From the NCBI GenBank assembly GCA_040954595.2, contig CM082595.2:3472001-3536000 (forward strand): a stretch of DNA of 64,000 bases, written 5' to 3'. The DNA is from Balanoglossus misakiensis (Eukaryota > Hemichordata). Under the pieces are notes generated by a model. That model was not told where the DNA came from and did not search any database. It saw only the letters and a program-made list of their open reading frames with translations. Both the position numbers and the translations under genes were made by a program. Below, in pieces: positions 1-13,990 of this stretch. Positions within the stretch are counted from its first letter, which is position 1. Each line of letters starts with the position of its first letter.

Positions 1-3000
1 CATATTCATCACACGCACAGGGGAGAAACATGGCAAAAATCGGCCATCTTGAAATTGTGTCGACCATATTAGATTTTCATCACTCACCTAGGTAGCATAA
101 ACCTATTTAAGGTAGCGAGAATGAAGGGTGATTCACCATCTACCTGGTTATTGTTGGGGGGGGGGGGGGGCAGCAACATTTTGATTTTATCAGGATATTG
201 ATTTGACGCCACGGAATTAATGACGTGCACCAACAATTTTGACACGACACGACACGATGGAATAATGTTTGGTTTTGTGTGATTGTATTTTCATCCGACA
301 AAAGTCGGTCCTGATATTGGGATTTGCAGATAATGGGGCAGTGTGACACTGGAGTTTCATTAAAACATAGCCGGAGGGAATACGCATTTGTTTTTATCCT
401 TTAACGTTCGAAACATCACGACTCGTCCTATATCTGATCGGAAAAGCCCTTTTATGTGCATTTATCCAAATCCTATAGGAACAATGCAAGTTTATTTCTT
501 ATAATGATTTATGCTACATCTGACTTCTTTACATATTATGACTGTGTCACTCTCCTCCAATCGACCTGCAAATACTACATCAATTGCGCATATAACTAAA
601 GATCTTGCTACATCAATCGAAGGATAACGCTCAATATTTCTCCAGGCGTGTTGTTGCCATGGTGAACGGTCCAGACGCGCGTTCAGAAGCCAAAACGAGT
701 TGGGTATAGCACGTTCGAAGAGGGTGTCCAAAACTGAAATCACAGTAACAAGACTTCTGTCTCGGTAAATACTCTTGTTTTACTGGGAGATAATGAAGGT
801 GTGAAACCCTGCTTAGGGTAAGACGTTCGTTCATTAGGATACCGTTGTTAAAATTCGCCCCAGAATCTCGTTTCGAAATCTTGCTAATTGGCTAGCCGAA
901 TTGACTTGCAAAACCTGCCCCTTCGCCTTTCTTGCTGGTAATTTTCCATTACCTTACAGCGCTGGCCAATCATTTGATTGATTGTCGCATTTGACACACC
1001 ATTCCAGTACGCTGGCATCTATGATCGAAAGAATTACGAAAGGGGGAGTCGCAATTCGATTGCTGGTCACGTCTGTCAAACTAAGTAGGATACCTTTAAG
1101 TTGGTGTCAACATTTTATTTGGTGAGGTCGTTCCTTGCACGCTGCTTTTGTCAAAGGAACGAAGCTGATAATGAGAAATGGTCCGATGTTATTGTCGTGC
1201 GAAGAATACGCGAGTTAACGAGATAAGGCGTTGAATAATAACTGCAATAGTTTCTGAAGCGAGACTGTCCATAACAAAATAAACCCACTGATCGCCGTAA
1301 GGATTATTACTGCGTCGGTATGCGTAGTTAAGACAAATCGTTATTGAACCAAATGCGCCAGTGGGGACAATCACTGTAGTATAGCATAAGTTGACCTGCT
1401 TTATTGTAAAATAAAACTATTTTTCAAGTAAACTAACTCTACAATATACTAGTATTTGAGATATATGTAAATAATTATGCGATTTCCTAATATGTGTTGT
1501 ACTATTATAAGAATGTAATAAATATTTTGCATGATATATAATGAAAGTCGGTGAAACAATAATAGCTTTGATTTATATAAATAACTGTTTACTTTTTTAA
1601 GGATTATTATCTGCAAAATCAAATGATGTCCACCTAAGTTTACACATTTTTCTATTTTAATTTATATATTTAACATAGGAAGTACTGAATTAAGCTTTCC
1701 TTGTAAGGGACAACAGAGGGTAAGTGATATTTTAAAAGAATCGCGTGAGAGGCTTTCGGATTTGCGCAACCTTCTTGACACTAATGGCCACCAACTCAGT
1801 TTGCCAAGGTTATTATGCTTTGCTGTCATTTCATTCGTGAAATTGAAATCGTAGAAAAAGACTAGATTATTGTCCTGAATGTAAGGGGGTCAGGGGTCAC
1901 GTTGACCTCATCATCTGCCTAATAGCTACTTCCCACCAGACGACAGGAAACTGGTGGTATAAGGGCGCGGTGGCTGTGAATCGTATACGTGTAGCCTATA
2001 GTGCGTAATTGGTGACAATTACTGACAAATAATTGCTCTCAACGCAGCCGCGGTATAGATTGAGTGCCTTGGCTTTTAGTGACTGCGCAACCGATGTACA
2101 GACAAAAGGGTTCAACTTACAAACTTCATGCATGACTATCTACGACTATACACGAAAATCCACAGAAAAGCTGAGAACAAGACAGTTCCAATATCATGAG
2201 CGGATGAAGTGGTACATGAATTTGGTTAGATTCCAACGAAAGCTGATATATATGTTCGCGTGTGACAATTGTCACTACATGTAATATCTATCGCTTGTTT
2301 TAGCCACTTCCAATGGTGCAATCATGAATATTAAATGCCAACATATATTTGCAAACCAACAAACCCAGATATATCGGCCTTGTATGTGTCTGACTGATGG
2401 GAAAATAATTTCCCAGGCGGTATTTTGTCATATCACATGATATCTATTAATTAGAATGACTTTTATGTGGGGTCTAGTGTACAGAGATACAATTTGTTTA
2501 GGCCTACATTAATAAGAATCCGGTCAATGTGCCTTCTGTTCATTCTTTGTGTACACTAATGACAAATGCTAGCTGACACTATGTTTCCTTTTGGGATCTG
2601 TCTAACCAATTACGGAGCAAAAGAAGAAAACGATTTGTCACGAAATCAAAATCAAACCAAATCAGTCGTGCTTGTGAATGCAAGGCACCACTGCTATTCT
2701 CGTGGGCCGACTGCGTGATATCCGGGGACAATATTTCATCACTTTTTTTCTCGGAAGAAATGATTCAACACAGAGAAGAAGAATCCGTGTGCAGATACCC
2801 ATCGATCATTCTGCGCAGAGCTTGTGAATATAATGATTTACTGACAGACATGGCCGCCCACGTTTTCACTAACTAATACACGTACATTGTTAGCGATCGG
2901 CGGTGAATAAAACAACAACGCATGCTTCAAATTCAACTAAAGATATGAAAATTATAATCTAAGCAAAATAGCGTTTTCCAACGGGTTCAAAAACATCATT

Positions 3001-3329
3001 CCCGATCTCTGGCCATTAGCAATATTGAAAAAATTCAAGAAGAGATCAATTTCTTTGCTTCCCAAAATGATATTGAACTTTTCCCCAAAACATCAGTAAT
3101 GATTTTTATGACAAGGGAACACTTGTACGGAAGAAATATGATGCTTTCCTGCAAGCTTAGTGAACTGACTCAGCGGCAAGCCTCGTGGCGCAGAGGGACT
3201 ATTCTTAATGAATGCGTCAGTGGTTTAAACATCATATATGCCAAATATAGTGTGAAATATTGCAATACAAGTAATAAGTTTCCCTATTGAATAAGCTCTT
3301 ATCACTATCGACGACTTAGCGTAGAATTT
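1..3329. other. intergenic, no gene seen
   Basis: AT-rich sequence without a convincing exon on either strand. Open frames here are short, carry no recognisable domain and lack paired splice signals. A run of 15 G lies at 156-170. Nothing else distinctive was found. Confidence 0.6.
156..170. repeat. poly-G homopolymer run
   Basis: Fifteen consecutive G residues on the plus strand. Runs this long are polymorphic and error-prone in assemblies. Shorter G runs occur near 8725-8736 and 22191-22201. Confidence 0.9.
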
Positions 3330-3543
3330 ATCACAGCGAGTATCAGATATCCGCGGCGTGCGTGCGTGGTGCCCTCGGTTCACGAAGCATTATGCGGTGC
3401 TCGGAGCATGCGCGGTATATCCTTCGGAGATTTCCAAGCAGACAAGGATTTGATGCGCCGCAGCCTTTGATCAGTGCGTGTGTAGGCAGACGTTAGGAGA
3501 GCTGAAGACTGTTGCCAATCTGTCGATTTGTGAGCAAAGCATG
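3330..3543 (+). other. candidate promoter/first exon of a plus-strand gene
   Basis: This short stretch is clearly richer in CpG than its surroundings and ends in a strong donor, ATG|GTAAGTG, with the GT at 3544-3545. The last three exon bases are an ATG, so the exon could be a 5' leader that contributes the start codon. A short upstream frame, ATG CGC CGC AGC CTT TGA, lies in it at about 3451. The next plausible plus-strand exon is 13745-13990, which begins in phase 0 and so would join in frame. The transcription start is a guess. There is no transcript evidence. Confidence 0.35.
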
Positions 3544-6500
3544 GTAAGTGCGTCAATGCTACTGTCTTAGAGTCGTCCTATTTCAGCCAATCTGGCAGAA
3601 GTGTGTGATCTGTCTAGTCTTACGAATAACAATCAGTCCTGCCCAGACTCTAAAGAACCAATTGTTATTTTCACCTTAGAAACGACGGCCACTGCGGCCG
3701 TTCGTCTGAATCCCCACGACAAGCACAGCTTCAAAAATGATACTTCTATGACATAAAATCGTTCATGATACAACTCCGTTTTTTGCGGACTACTGCCGAG
3801 GGGGTTTGGACACAGTAAACATGACCGCGTTGATAATTGGAAACATAAGATCTGTCATAATAGAAATGCTGTCATTCGTCAGACCGGTTAGTTAGGAACA
3901 CGAAAGGGCAAGTAGGGTCAGGTTTGGCGTTTTCGTTTTTTCTCTCCCAAACTTTAACCCAAGGTTTTGTTCAGATAACCTCAACATTGGGTCTTAAACG
4001 TGATGTCACCCAGTAAATCTTTAAATGGTTAAATGTATTTATTTATTTTGAAAAAGGAGAGATGAAATCCTTATCAATAAGTGTTAACATCACTAGATAG
4101 CAGTCTTTGATAATAATGTTATCTAGAAATCGGTGGTTGAAATGAAAATTGTATGCCCAATCCGTATGTGTAGGTAATGCGGCTTCGTAGCTCTATACGT
4201 TCTGATCCAACATATGTCAGGGACTTCCAAAAAATCACAAGGGTGCTTGCAGCGACGTTCATTTTTTGCGCTCGTGTTCGACTCTCACCCGATTTTATAG
4301 TTTCTATCGCCTACATTATGGTTTCATCTAATTTTCATGCGGTGCTAAGCTCATATCTTAATATTATTGCGTGTGAGTGCAAGTGATGATTAATCGTTGT
4401 GGTAGTATTATTAATGTGTTCTGTCTGCGACAGCTGCTGAACACATGCAAAGTTCCTGACTATAGTGTCATTGACGGAAAATGTTACCGCAGACGAAAAT
4501 TTTATATTCTGTATTTTCGGACACTTGTTATTGTGTGTACAAGGGCTTGCGTACTTGCTTCGCACTGGCACGACAATGGTGTTTTTTCGCGACTCACAAT
4601 AACAAGTGAAAATGCCATGGAAAAACATCGCCAGTATAAAAAATACCCGGGTTATTTCTACCTGAGAGATCAGACGTGGGATTATGTATCTAACGAACCA
4701 TGAAACAGCCCGAGCCTTTCTGCGACAGAAACTAATTCTTTCCGCGTCGTACATCGTGTCGCCATTTTCTTGTCAAAAACAATGCCTCTAAGCATCTTGA
4801 AAAGATCATTGCATTTATGGCTATTACGCGAATGATGAAGAACGGTCTCAAGTTTCATGTATATTTAAAATGGGAAGTCTTGTATAATAGGGTTTACACA
4901 GAGATTAATACTAAAATACATAGATAACGTCATTCACTGACTATCTTAGCCCCTGGCAGTTTTTGTGATATCGCTTTTAGTTGGTACATCTTATGAATAT
5001 ATTATGGGATATGTGTTTTCCCCTAGAGCCCTTCTTATGATAAACTAGGCAAGGCAACATACGATGTTCCATCTAACTATGACATGAGTATCAGGAAATC
5101 TGGCACCACTAGCACTATGTGAAACACTCCCGTGTTCCAGATGGTCATTACTGTCCACCTAACATGCGCGGTGTAGCTTGTTTCCTTCATGTCCATTAAA
5201 TCGCCAGTGTATGTTGCTGCTTATGATCTACAAAGAGATATATGTATTTCTCAACATGTTGCCGCTACCCTTGTTGGTTTTTCATGCGTGTGATATTATT
5301 TTGGGCGCCATAAATATAAATCAGTCGGGATTAAAGCCCGTCAGCAAGTGATCAGAGTAAAACGCGTCACAAGATCATTTGTTGATAACTGCTCTTTTTT
5401 AAATACCACGGGTCAATCTTATGCTAGTGAACAACTGTACTATGATAAAAAAAATAAAGAATAATGTGGAAAAATTACATTTTATGATAAAAAATTGTTC
5501 CTGGCTACGATAACTGATAAAAGATGTTTTATATTATAGATGTGCTGCTAAATAAACAAAAACATGTTATCCCTTTCAACATGTTTTCGTTTTACGCTGG
5601 AAGGTCAAACGTCAATCTTTTCCCTTGTTTCCGTTTAACCTTTCAAAACCATTACATGGGTAAATGGACAATTTCAATCTCTTCGTTTACGCGTACTGTT
5701 AACAACCCACTTGCCTTTCCGGGTTCGGAGTATTAACGTATTGTTTACCCCCACGCTAGGCATAATACAGGTCATTAGCAATACATATACGGGTCTGTCA
5801 CCGACAGTGCTAAAATTTCTGCTAAAGTCCACAGAGAAACGCCCCCTAGATGGCAGATAACAAATGGCTCCATGCATGAAGTAGGACCCTAATGAAAGAT
5901 GGATGGTCTGAGTCATAACAAACTACGAACAACCTACACCTGCCTACTAGCCAACACTGATTGCTTTTAACATGACCCTTTTTTCTTCAAATATTCATAA
6001 ACGATACCATGACAATGGAGAGAAACAGTATTTTTCTCAATCATCTCATTTACGTCATCACTTGCCATTTCTTACGTGCGCACGCATCGAAAGCGAGACC
6101 TCTAGATACACATAGCTCGACATCCTAGTAATGAAGGGCGTGTATAGGTAACCTCCGTACAAACATAGGTACACGCCAGTGCAAACGGAAAGTGATAGGA
6201 AAATCACACAGAGAGCGAGACAGAAACGATTGCGTAAGATTCAAATTTCCAACTCATTATATGAAAGTCTATACAATATGGTTCCCTAGTGTCCACTCAT
6301 AATTGCCCTTGAAGCGATCATCTCGGAGGCAATATGTGAGAGACACCCGTACCTTGGTGACGTTCAATTAGTGGCTTTCTCGATTCAACCAAGGAGACTC
6401 TGACCTCGACAGCATTGACTCTGTCTCCGTACACAGTTGGACAACATCTGCAACCCTGTTACTCAACAAACACACCGCCACAGGCTGTGGGTTTTGAAAT

Positions 6501-9500
6501 TGCAACTGTATTGAGAAACGAATTTGCGTAGAACCCTTTTCAGTACGCATTCGGCTAGAAATTTATCTGAATATGCATGCGTTGGTCTTGGAATTCGGCA
6601 ATTTTATTTTTCACTTTGTTGAAAAACTACAGCAAAATGACATTGTATAACACCGCCGTATGGTATCAAAAGAGACTTACATTACATGTCTCAGGCGATT
6701 AACCCGAAGGGAGAATGCATGCATGAAGCCTTTGATATTCCCAGAAAACCTAATGAATCTAAGCCGAAATCTATTACCGATTGGATATTTGTCCTCAAAT
6801 TGGCGTAATAACCAGTCTGCTAACATAGTGTGTATTAGTGGGCACTATTCATGGCGTGGTATTTAATCTAGATATCAGTTTTAATAATTCTACAAAGAGT
6901 TACCGGGCCATCTGTTCGGCGCCATTTTCATGATATCAGCCGCGGGGAGGTTTCTGTGTAAGCATGCCTTCGTAAGATTCATCTATATTCAACATCGATG
7001 TGAAAATCATCAAAATGGTTCGGCTATAGGCACATTCAGAGATAAGGCTACATAGAAAGAATCCATACATTGTGTTTTACTCTGGTCGGGCATGTAAATA
7101 ATCGACTCAGCGAGAGTGAACATCTAATATTCGATGGCAGCTGAAAAATAAGGACAGATTGCAGTTATCCCCTTACTGTAATATTATTGTGTTGGACAAG
7201 ACAGTGCCATCTGCGTAGAATTTAAATATGTTTTTCTCTAAAGACATAGATCGATGTACATATACGCTTGCATCGCATCGATGGCGTGGATGTCGATATA
7301 AATCGTTACGCGGTTCACCGAGTCGACATCGTAGATAAAGTTTGAACAGAATTTACAAAAATAACCCTGCGTGAAATATTATGTTTGCAACAATATATCA
7401 TTAAAGATACACTGCTTCAGCCCCCCTCCCCCCCTCTTTTCTCGCTCGCTCTTCGTATTTTGCTGACTACTACAATGATCATTACATGTACTTTGAGCAT
7501 TGAAACCCCGGGGACCTTAACTATCACAATGCATGCTAATTACGGGCGTGTTTGGATATATCGTTCATTTAAGGCCGGCTTTTGCGACGCAATCAGGATC
7601 GGGCATTTATGGATCATTTAAGAATGACAAAGGCGTACAAGCAACTTTACCAGTCAATGGTATTAATGCATTGTTAATAACCTGTTATTCAATTAGTGGT
7701 TGAGTGATCAGGCAAAGATGGCCCTTTATACGGAATCTTCTCGGTTTTATGTTCTAACTTGTATCTTTTATGTTTAATTCAAGCAAACTCTGTACCTGAA
7801 CCAATACTGTCGCTTTCTTACATACCCATGTCTTTACCCTACTAATAACGTCCTATACAAGGTAGCTACATAATAAATACCACGATCTTGCGCAAACTCT
7901 ATCTTATTAAATCTTCAGTCGACTCTAACTGTACGCCCGTCACTTTGTATTCATTCCCATTGGTGCAGTGAATTATTACGAGAGTGACTTGCGCCTCGGA
8001 CTTATGCCTTCGCGTTTTAACCTTCTGTCCGGAGGATTGGCTGAGAAACGTTTGATGGCAAAACCTTCACACCCAGGGTACTTAATACGTGGGCATACAA
8101 TGTGCCTAGGGTAACGGTAAACATGGATGAGGTGACCTTTACAACAGCGGTGATATGGGCAAAACTGTAAATGCTTCAACACACTCTTGAGTGTAATTTG
8201 TATACGCTCGCAATCCGAGGGAGTTTACAAACGCTAGGTTTAGGGTTCTAGTTGCACATAACTGGACAGAAATACATTGAGGTTCGCGGTAAGGGGGACA
8301 AAACTGTCTAAGTCCTTCCAGGGCTGCAACGACGCCTTTCCGCGGGTAGATGGTTTAATCAGAGATAGAGATACATATACTTCCACGCACGTAAAACGGG
8401 GCAATAATCATTTCCTGTCGGGCAAATTATTAGAAGATGATACAGGAAATTTCTCCTGCTAACTAGGGGTCCACGGTTGCCAGGCCAACCGCTCACAAAA
8501 GCTTTTATTTTTTTTAGAAACTCAGAGGATTCACTGCGTCTGTGTCGATTCCCACAGAAGATATATTTTCCTTCTGCTACAGTGTCAAAGATCACTGGCG
8601 CATATGATCTTAAGCACTATAGCTGAGCTGTGTCATCTTCCATTTATCATAACCCTTTTGTGGGGTCGTGCAAAGCTTTAATTGTGCGCCTTAAAAGAGT
8701 CTCCGTATCTGTGTTGCTTTTAGTGGGGGGGGGGGGCTAACAAGGGGTCAATCGAAGCATGCACAATTTACTTTCACGTTCATTTGGTTCTGAAAATATG
8801 GGAACCACTCGGTAAATATTGGCGTGAGATAGAGATATCGAAACCACACAAGTTCTTATTCAATGTAATCACAAATTTACTAATATTTAAAGGTCAAGAT
8901 GGCAGTTTAACCAATTGAAATTATTTCAATATAAAGGGTTTGTAACCATTCTACCTGAAAATGACAGTATAATATATTTTTTTCATTAAACATTTAAGAT
9001 GTTTATCTTTAGTTATAACATTGAGCATAGAAGAAGATATTACAAATCTGCTTAAGTGGTGAGGGTTTTTTCCGACCTTTTTCCTAGCGAGTACTTAAAA
9101 ACATTCTCGACTTGCAAATTGATTTCCTCCATGCCCCTAACAGGACTCTAATGAGTGCCTATAGGGCAGACTGGCTCCATGCAAGCGGCTAATTTACTTT
9201 CTTTTCTGTTATCGAGTCAGCAGCGTTGCAGTATACTAGAATGCGACAACGGTTTTCTAGAAGGGGGGGGCGTCACTTCTGTTCTTTCGAGATTGTTCCC
9301 GTATATTTAACAGTGCGTTGTTCTTTCCAGGGTTAAAATCATCCCATCCCTGGAAAAGTAAGCTTAATTACGCGCGCTGCGTCGATCCCCAGTTCTTCGC
9401 GTGCAATTTCATCTCCCAGTATCCCGCCGCGAATACCCAGCTTGACATTTCAGTAGAGTCTAGGATTATAATGGTTTTCTTTCTGGAGGGTACACGGATA

Positions 9501-12500
9501 CCGTGTGTAGTTTCAGATTTATCTGATCTAAAAAGTACCTGACAATGAGGTCTTCTGTCACGGGAATTGGGAACACGTAAACTAGCTTCCGTACGTCACA
9601 TTCGTTGTAAACTTTCATATCCACGATTCTATACATAAGCGTAGACATAACGCGTGTCTACAGAACCCCTTGACGCGTCGGGTCCCGGATGTGATGTTGC
9701 CAATTCATCAAAGCCATGAAACCAGAGCGCGCGACATCACTATTGCGCAATTTCCTGTCTTCGACAGAGAAAGCAAAGGTGAGACTTTCAACCCGGATCG
9801 TTACGGCGATGCGTGGTCGTGACCGCACTTTGAAAATAAGGGCAACAGCAAATATGGTTAGGAGTAATGACGTTCGCTGAACAGACGTTTTAGAATTGAA
9901 CTCACAACAGTGGCACGGCTCTGGCCAAGTGGCGAAGCTTTGTCAACACTGACCCTGCGCAATTGCTTTCAGCTACTTTGATTTTATTTTTAGCCGTCAT
10001 GATCTCAGAAAAAGGCATAATAAGGTTTCTACAAAAGTCGTGACTGTCCATTTGCCCTTGTTTCACAATCTTACTGTAATGACCTCTACTTGAATCCGTC
10101 TGCTGAGACAGTCTGTCCATATAAACCATTCTCACATATATTTGACACACTGCAGTTGATGTTTGGTCAACATACGTGCTATGGACAGGTTACCCAGGTT
10201 ACCTAGAGAGCCGTGACCCCTCCCCCGCGACGCTATCACTAATGCAGTAATCTTAAATGCGATAGTCCCCCTCCCCAGCAAGATCCGCAGATAAGAACTT
10301 AAATACTTGTTCCAGTTGTTTTGTGCGTCAGAGTTAATACGAGCAGGATTCGGTCAATTAAGTACACGGCGTATAGTTACAACGGTTGGTCACTGAATTG
10401 ACCTTGAACATTCGTATATCATCAGACTACAAGGACACCTGACTGTGATAATTTTAACCCCACCCATCCCCAATAAAACGGTCTTGGTATATAGCAACTA
10501 ACGATTCCTTAATTGGCTCAAGTGATAGCCTTCATCTCCCTTCATGCTAAGTAATTGTTCGCGAACCAGCCATGCCGCTGGCATGTTCTACATCATTTAC
10601 CATCCAGTCTCATCCTCGAGAGCCAACCTGGATCTTTAAAGGGATTTCTCCGCATCTGCATAATGATGTTAAATGCTCATTTAGTAAATCTGCGCGTACT
10701 TTAGGAAGAGAGTTTAATAATCATAAATGTACGATTACCATATTTCACACAAATGTCATATTTGTTCTGTGCAGCCATTTTACATGGTGCAGGATATGTA
10801 GAAATTAGAAATGATTATGCTAATTTTATATTTGAATATTACTATTGCGATATTTTATCAGGCCAGTTGCATGCATTGCAAATCGTTTTCACTAGTAATT
10901 TGACAAACCAATGGACAGAAGATCTTGTGGAGATACGCCATTGCCAAAATGGCACGGGTCAGGTGTAATGTCTTATTATTAATCTATCTGTTGATATTAA
11001 AATTTGGGGAATTTTATAATGGCGGATGTTGTCTGAAATTTTACGTGGTGTGCCACGGCATAGTTTCGAATGAGTGAACTCTGCCCAGATCATCGTCTCT
11101 CCGTTGGAAATATTTCGCATAAACCGTGGGGACTCTAATAATAGACATTCGCCTGTGATGACTGAAAGGGCAACCTATAAACGCATTGTTGGGAATATCA
11201 GAACGGATTTGAAAGACTTGTCTGGTTCGAATTCTTCGCCACATCGAACGCTTTGAGGGAAGCCATACAGTGGCAGTTATATGCAATGGTGGGGAACGTG
11301 CTTGATTGTCATTATATTATTGCGTTTTGTGCGGCTCAGCTGAATGCTACAAAATGATGAATTATTAGTTAGGGGTTACGAGATTATGGAATTCCTAAAT
11401 GTCAGGATAGTAAGATTAAACCAAATTTTACTGCCGAAGCCAGATGACTGTCTTTGTCGTACTGTTTACCGAGCGTACAACCTACGCTCGACACAGCGGT
11501 GTTTAAATTAATTTCGTCCCGGCAATATGTGTGGGATCTCGCGATGGAAGTATGTATAACTGCCTAGTGTGTACAGTTTATTTGTAATTCTGCTCAGGGG
11601 ATGTCGGATTTTGCGGTGTACTCAACACAAGTCGGTTTTGGAGTAAACCACGCATGGCAAATCAGATACGCTCTGTCTGACTGAAGCCATCGATAATATC
11701 GGTTATGTGGCCTGTGAAATTCACCGCAGCGTTGAAACTTTCATTGTGGATACATGTTTATTTACCGCGATGAAATTGGTCAAAGAAACCCTGATTACAA
11801 CTGCAAACCGGAGATTATTAACAACAGGAAATGCCAGCAATTGGTTCAGCTGTTAAACAATTTTTCCAATCAGGTGTGACGCCCGTGTTGAAGAGTAGAA
11901 GTCGTTCTGATTTTCGATAGAAAGTAGACACGGGTCTGCATTTGAATTTATGGGCCTGAAACTCATGGACCATGAAAATTCTGTCGCCGGTACCGCAAAA
12001 TAAATAACGAGGGAGCGTTGTCGGGACCGCAAAATATAAGAAAGGGTTTAAGACATTGATTTTCGAGGTGCGTACTACTTTAACGCCACATTTCCTGTAA
12101 TTTCATTCTATAAACTACTCCGCGATGTGAACCGGTGCAATTATGTCTACTAATAATCTTCGTATGAATCACTGACAACTCGTTGATAGGCACATACTTC
12201 CGCGTCTTACAAAATGTCCCCTTCCATTAGATTGAAAGTGAATGGGGAGTTTTGGGGAAAATAAGACAGGCAGTTTTGGCATTTCTTTTATGAAACGATT
12301 GGCAATAAATGTAGGTATTTGAGTTTTCTACGATAAGTAGGTTTCCTGCTGTTACTGTAGTATGCGTCAACCTAAACGGCTGTTACGCCTGCAGTGCGAA
12401 GGTTTAAGCATCTTTGTCTATCTGTCAGTATACGTCATAAGCAACGACCTAGCGTTTTCACATTTTTTCACGGTCCAAAGAAAAACTGCTGCCTCACTGC

Positions 12501-13744
12501 AGGCGTGATTTTTGTTCAGCCATTATGGGTGACTGTTCTTTATTCCAGTGCCCAATTCAGTTGGTGCAAGAATTTGAATAATGATGCACAACCACGCGAT
12601 TTCTCGTGGCATTGCTCTGTGCAACTCATTTAGTCCCTTTTCCTGTGAGAGTCAGCAAAAACAATGCATTACTTGGTGAACATAGACTGAAGAGAAAGAA
12701 ATGTACTTCTGATCGGAAGCGGGGGCGGCAAGTCTGTTACAGAATTCCTCGCAGACGAATAACTCAAGGAGTTCGCGATCCCTTTGCAGTCTGCATTTCA
12801 CTTCTACGTGCAGCTACATATCGCAGAAACATCTAACCAGCCGCGAAAAATTGCTCTCATTAGAACAGTTCCGTTCCACCGTATTGAAAATCCACTCACC
12901 CAAAACGCATTAAACGGGAATTGTTTATGACACACAGCACGAGTCGAAGCTGCATTTCAAGTAGGGACAAGTATCGACCCGGCGTTGCTTTAAATCACCT
13001 GATATACTAGATTAATTATACGAGTCAGCCAGGTGAGATTGACTCGATAATTTACTGTTTTCCTCGCTGATCGATATCAATCAAGTTTATCTGCCGACTG
13101 ATCGACTGTAGCATCCAGTTAGTATCAATCAAAATTTCTGTCGCTTGGTTAGTAGAGCAGTCAGTCCTTGTTAACGTCTCACCTCACGTATCGGTCAAAG
13201 GTCAAATCAGAACATCCGTATACATATATGTATTGATTGGGAACGGATGTATACAAGATTCGATTTTAGCTTTTTTCCCTCAAGTTATATTTGTACTCGG
13301 AAAATCACACCGCATTCAAGTTTGAAAATGCAAGGATGGGAAATCAGATGGTGCATGGAAAATAAAGATCTTGTTGTCGCTATATGAAAAGACATCATGC
13401 AAATCTGACGACGGTGTACCATCGCATATCGAGAGTTGATGTGGTGTTTGCAATTATATTTAACGAGCGCTAAGAAAAATCAATAAAATCATGGTTCTTG
13501 TTGTCGTATCTACTATCTTTTTCAGCACAAAAGCGGAAAGAAATCGCCCTCCGACCAAAAGTACCATCATGACAGAATATCACTTATGTTACGCTCACTA
13601 CAGTGATTTTAGCATGTTTTTGTAAAGTTGTGTATTATGAACGAGACCATTGAAGGATAATACGTGACTTTAGATAAAAAATCTGAAATGTTTGTATATA
13701 GTACACTCTTATTGTTTTTTGTTTTTTTTTCTTGTGACTGACAG
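3544..13744. other. noncoding stretch, possibly intron 1 of the plus-strand candidate gene
   Basis: About 10 kb without a supportable exon. Open frames here have no family resemblance. It contains a poly-G run near 8725-8736, a C-rich run near 7420-7435 and a nuclear-receptor-type direct repeat at 13192-13204. If the exons at 3543 and 13745 belong together, all of it is one intron. Confidence 0.35.
13192..13204 (+). promoter_or_regulatory. DR1 nuclear-receptor-like site
   Basis: The sequence CGGTCA-A-AGGTCA is a direct repeat of the AGGTCA half-site with one-base spacing. DR1 is the arrangement bound by HNF4, RXR and COUP-TF type receptors. It sits about 540 bp upstream of the exon at 13745. 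A 13-base match can occur by chance, so function is inference. Confidence 0.3.
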
Positions 13745-13990
13745 ATGTTGACGTCAGTGGTTTCGGCAACTCGTCGCTCTTCCTGGCACACCACGGTGTC
13801 GCCATCAATAGGGCCTTTCAACGGCAAAAACAGCGGGAAACAGAAGTCGCCGGCGAGATGTTCCCAGAAGAAAGGTTACTGGTCCCGGTCAACGGAAAGG
13901 GAAGGCGACGAGAAAAAGTGCGAGGAGGAGGAAGCCCCGAGAGTTCGATGTGTTTACATCGGCGATAATTATAAGGAAACGCAGGATGAG
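13745..13990 (+). CDS. candidate coding exon, unknown protein
   Basis: An 82-codon open exon preceded by a long pyrimidine tract and ACAG acceptor (T-rich from about 13708 to 13732) and followed by the donor GATGAG|GTAATT at 13990/13991. It begins with ATG and both ends are phase 0. Codon choice in the second half (many GAG, AAG, TAC and GGC) looks coding, and the exon is more GC-rich than its flanks. The product is basic and Ser-rich at first, then has a charged KKCEEEE block, then RVRCVYIGDNYKETQDE. I do not recognise the family. It would splice in frame to the exon ending at 3543; exons further right were not identified. The frame one base earlier is also open for about 70 codons but ends in two stops before the donor. 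Confidence 0.45.

Noticed and set aside
4335-4754. Overlapping 108- and 139-codon frames on both strands
   Set aside because: Opposite-strand frames in AT-rich DNA with no domain, unusual codon use and no promoter or splice context.
9332-9357. Micro-exon-like sequence between TTCTTTCCAG and AAAAGTAAGC on the plus strand
   Set aside because: Both splice signals look good, but about 26 bases with no linked frame and no neighbouring exon is within chance expectation for this much DNA.
11225-11240. GGTTCGAATTC resembling a tRNA B box
   Set aside because: No cloverleaf stems or A box could be placed around it.
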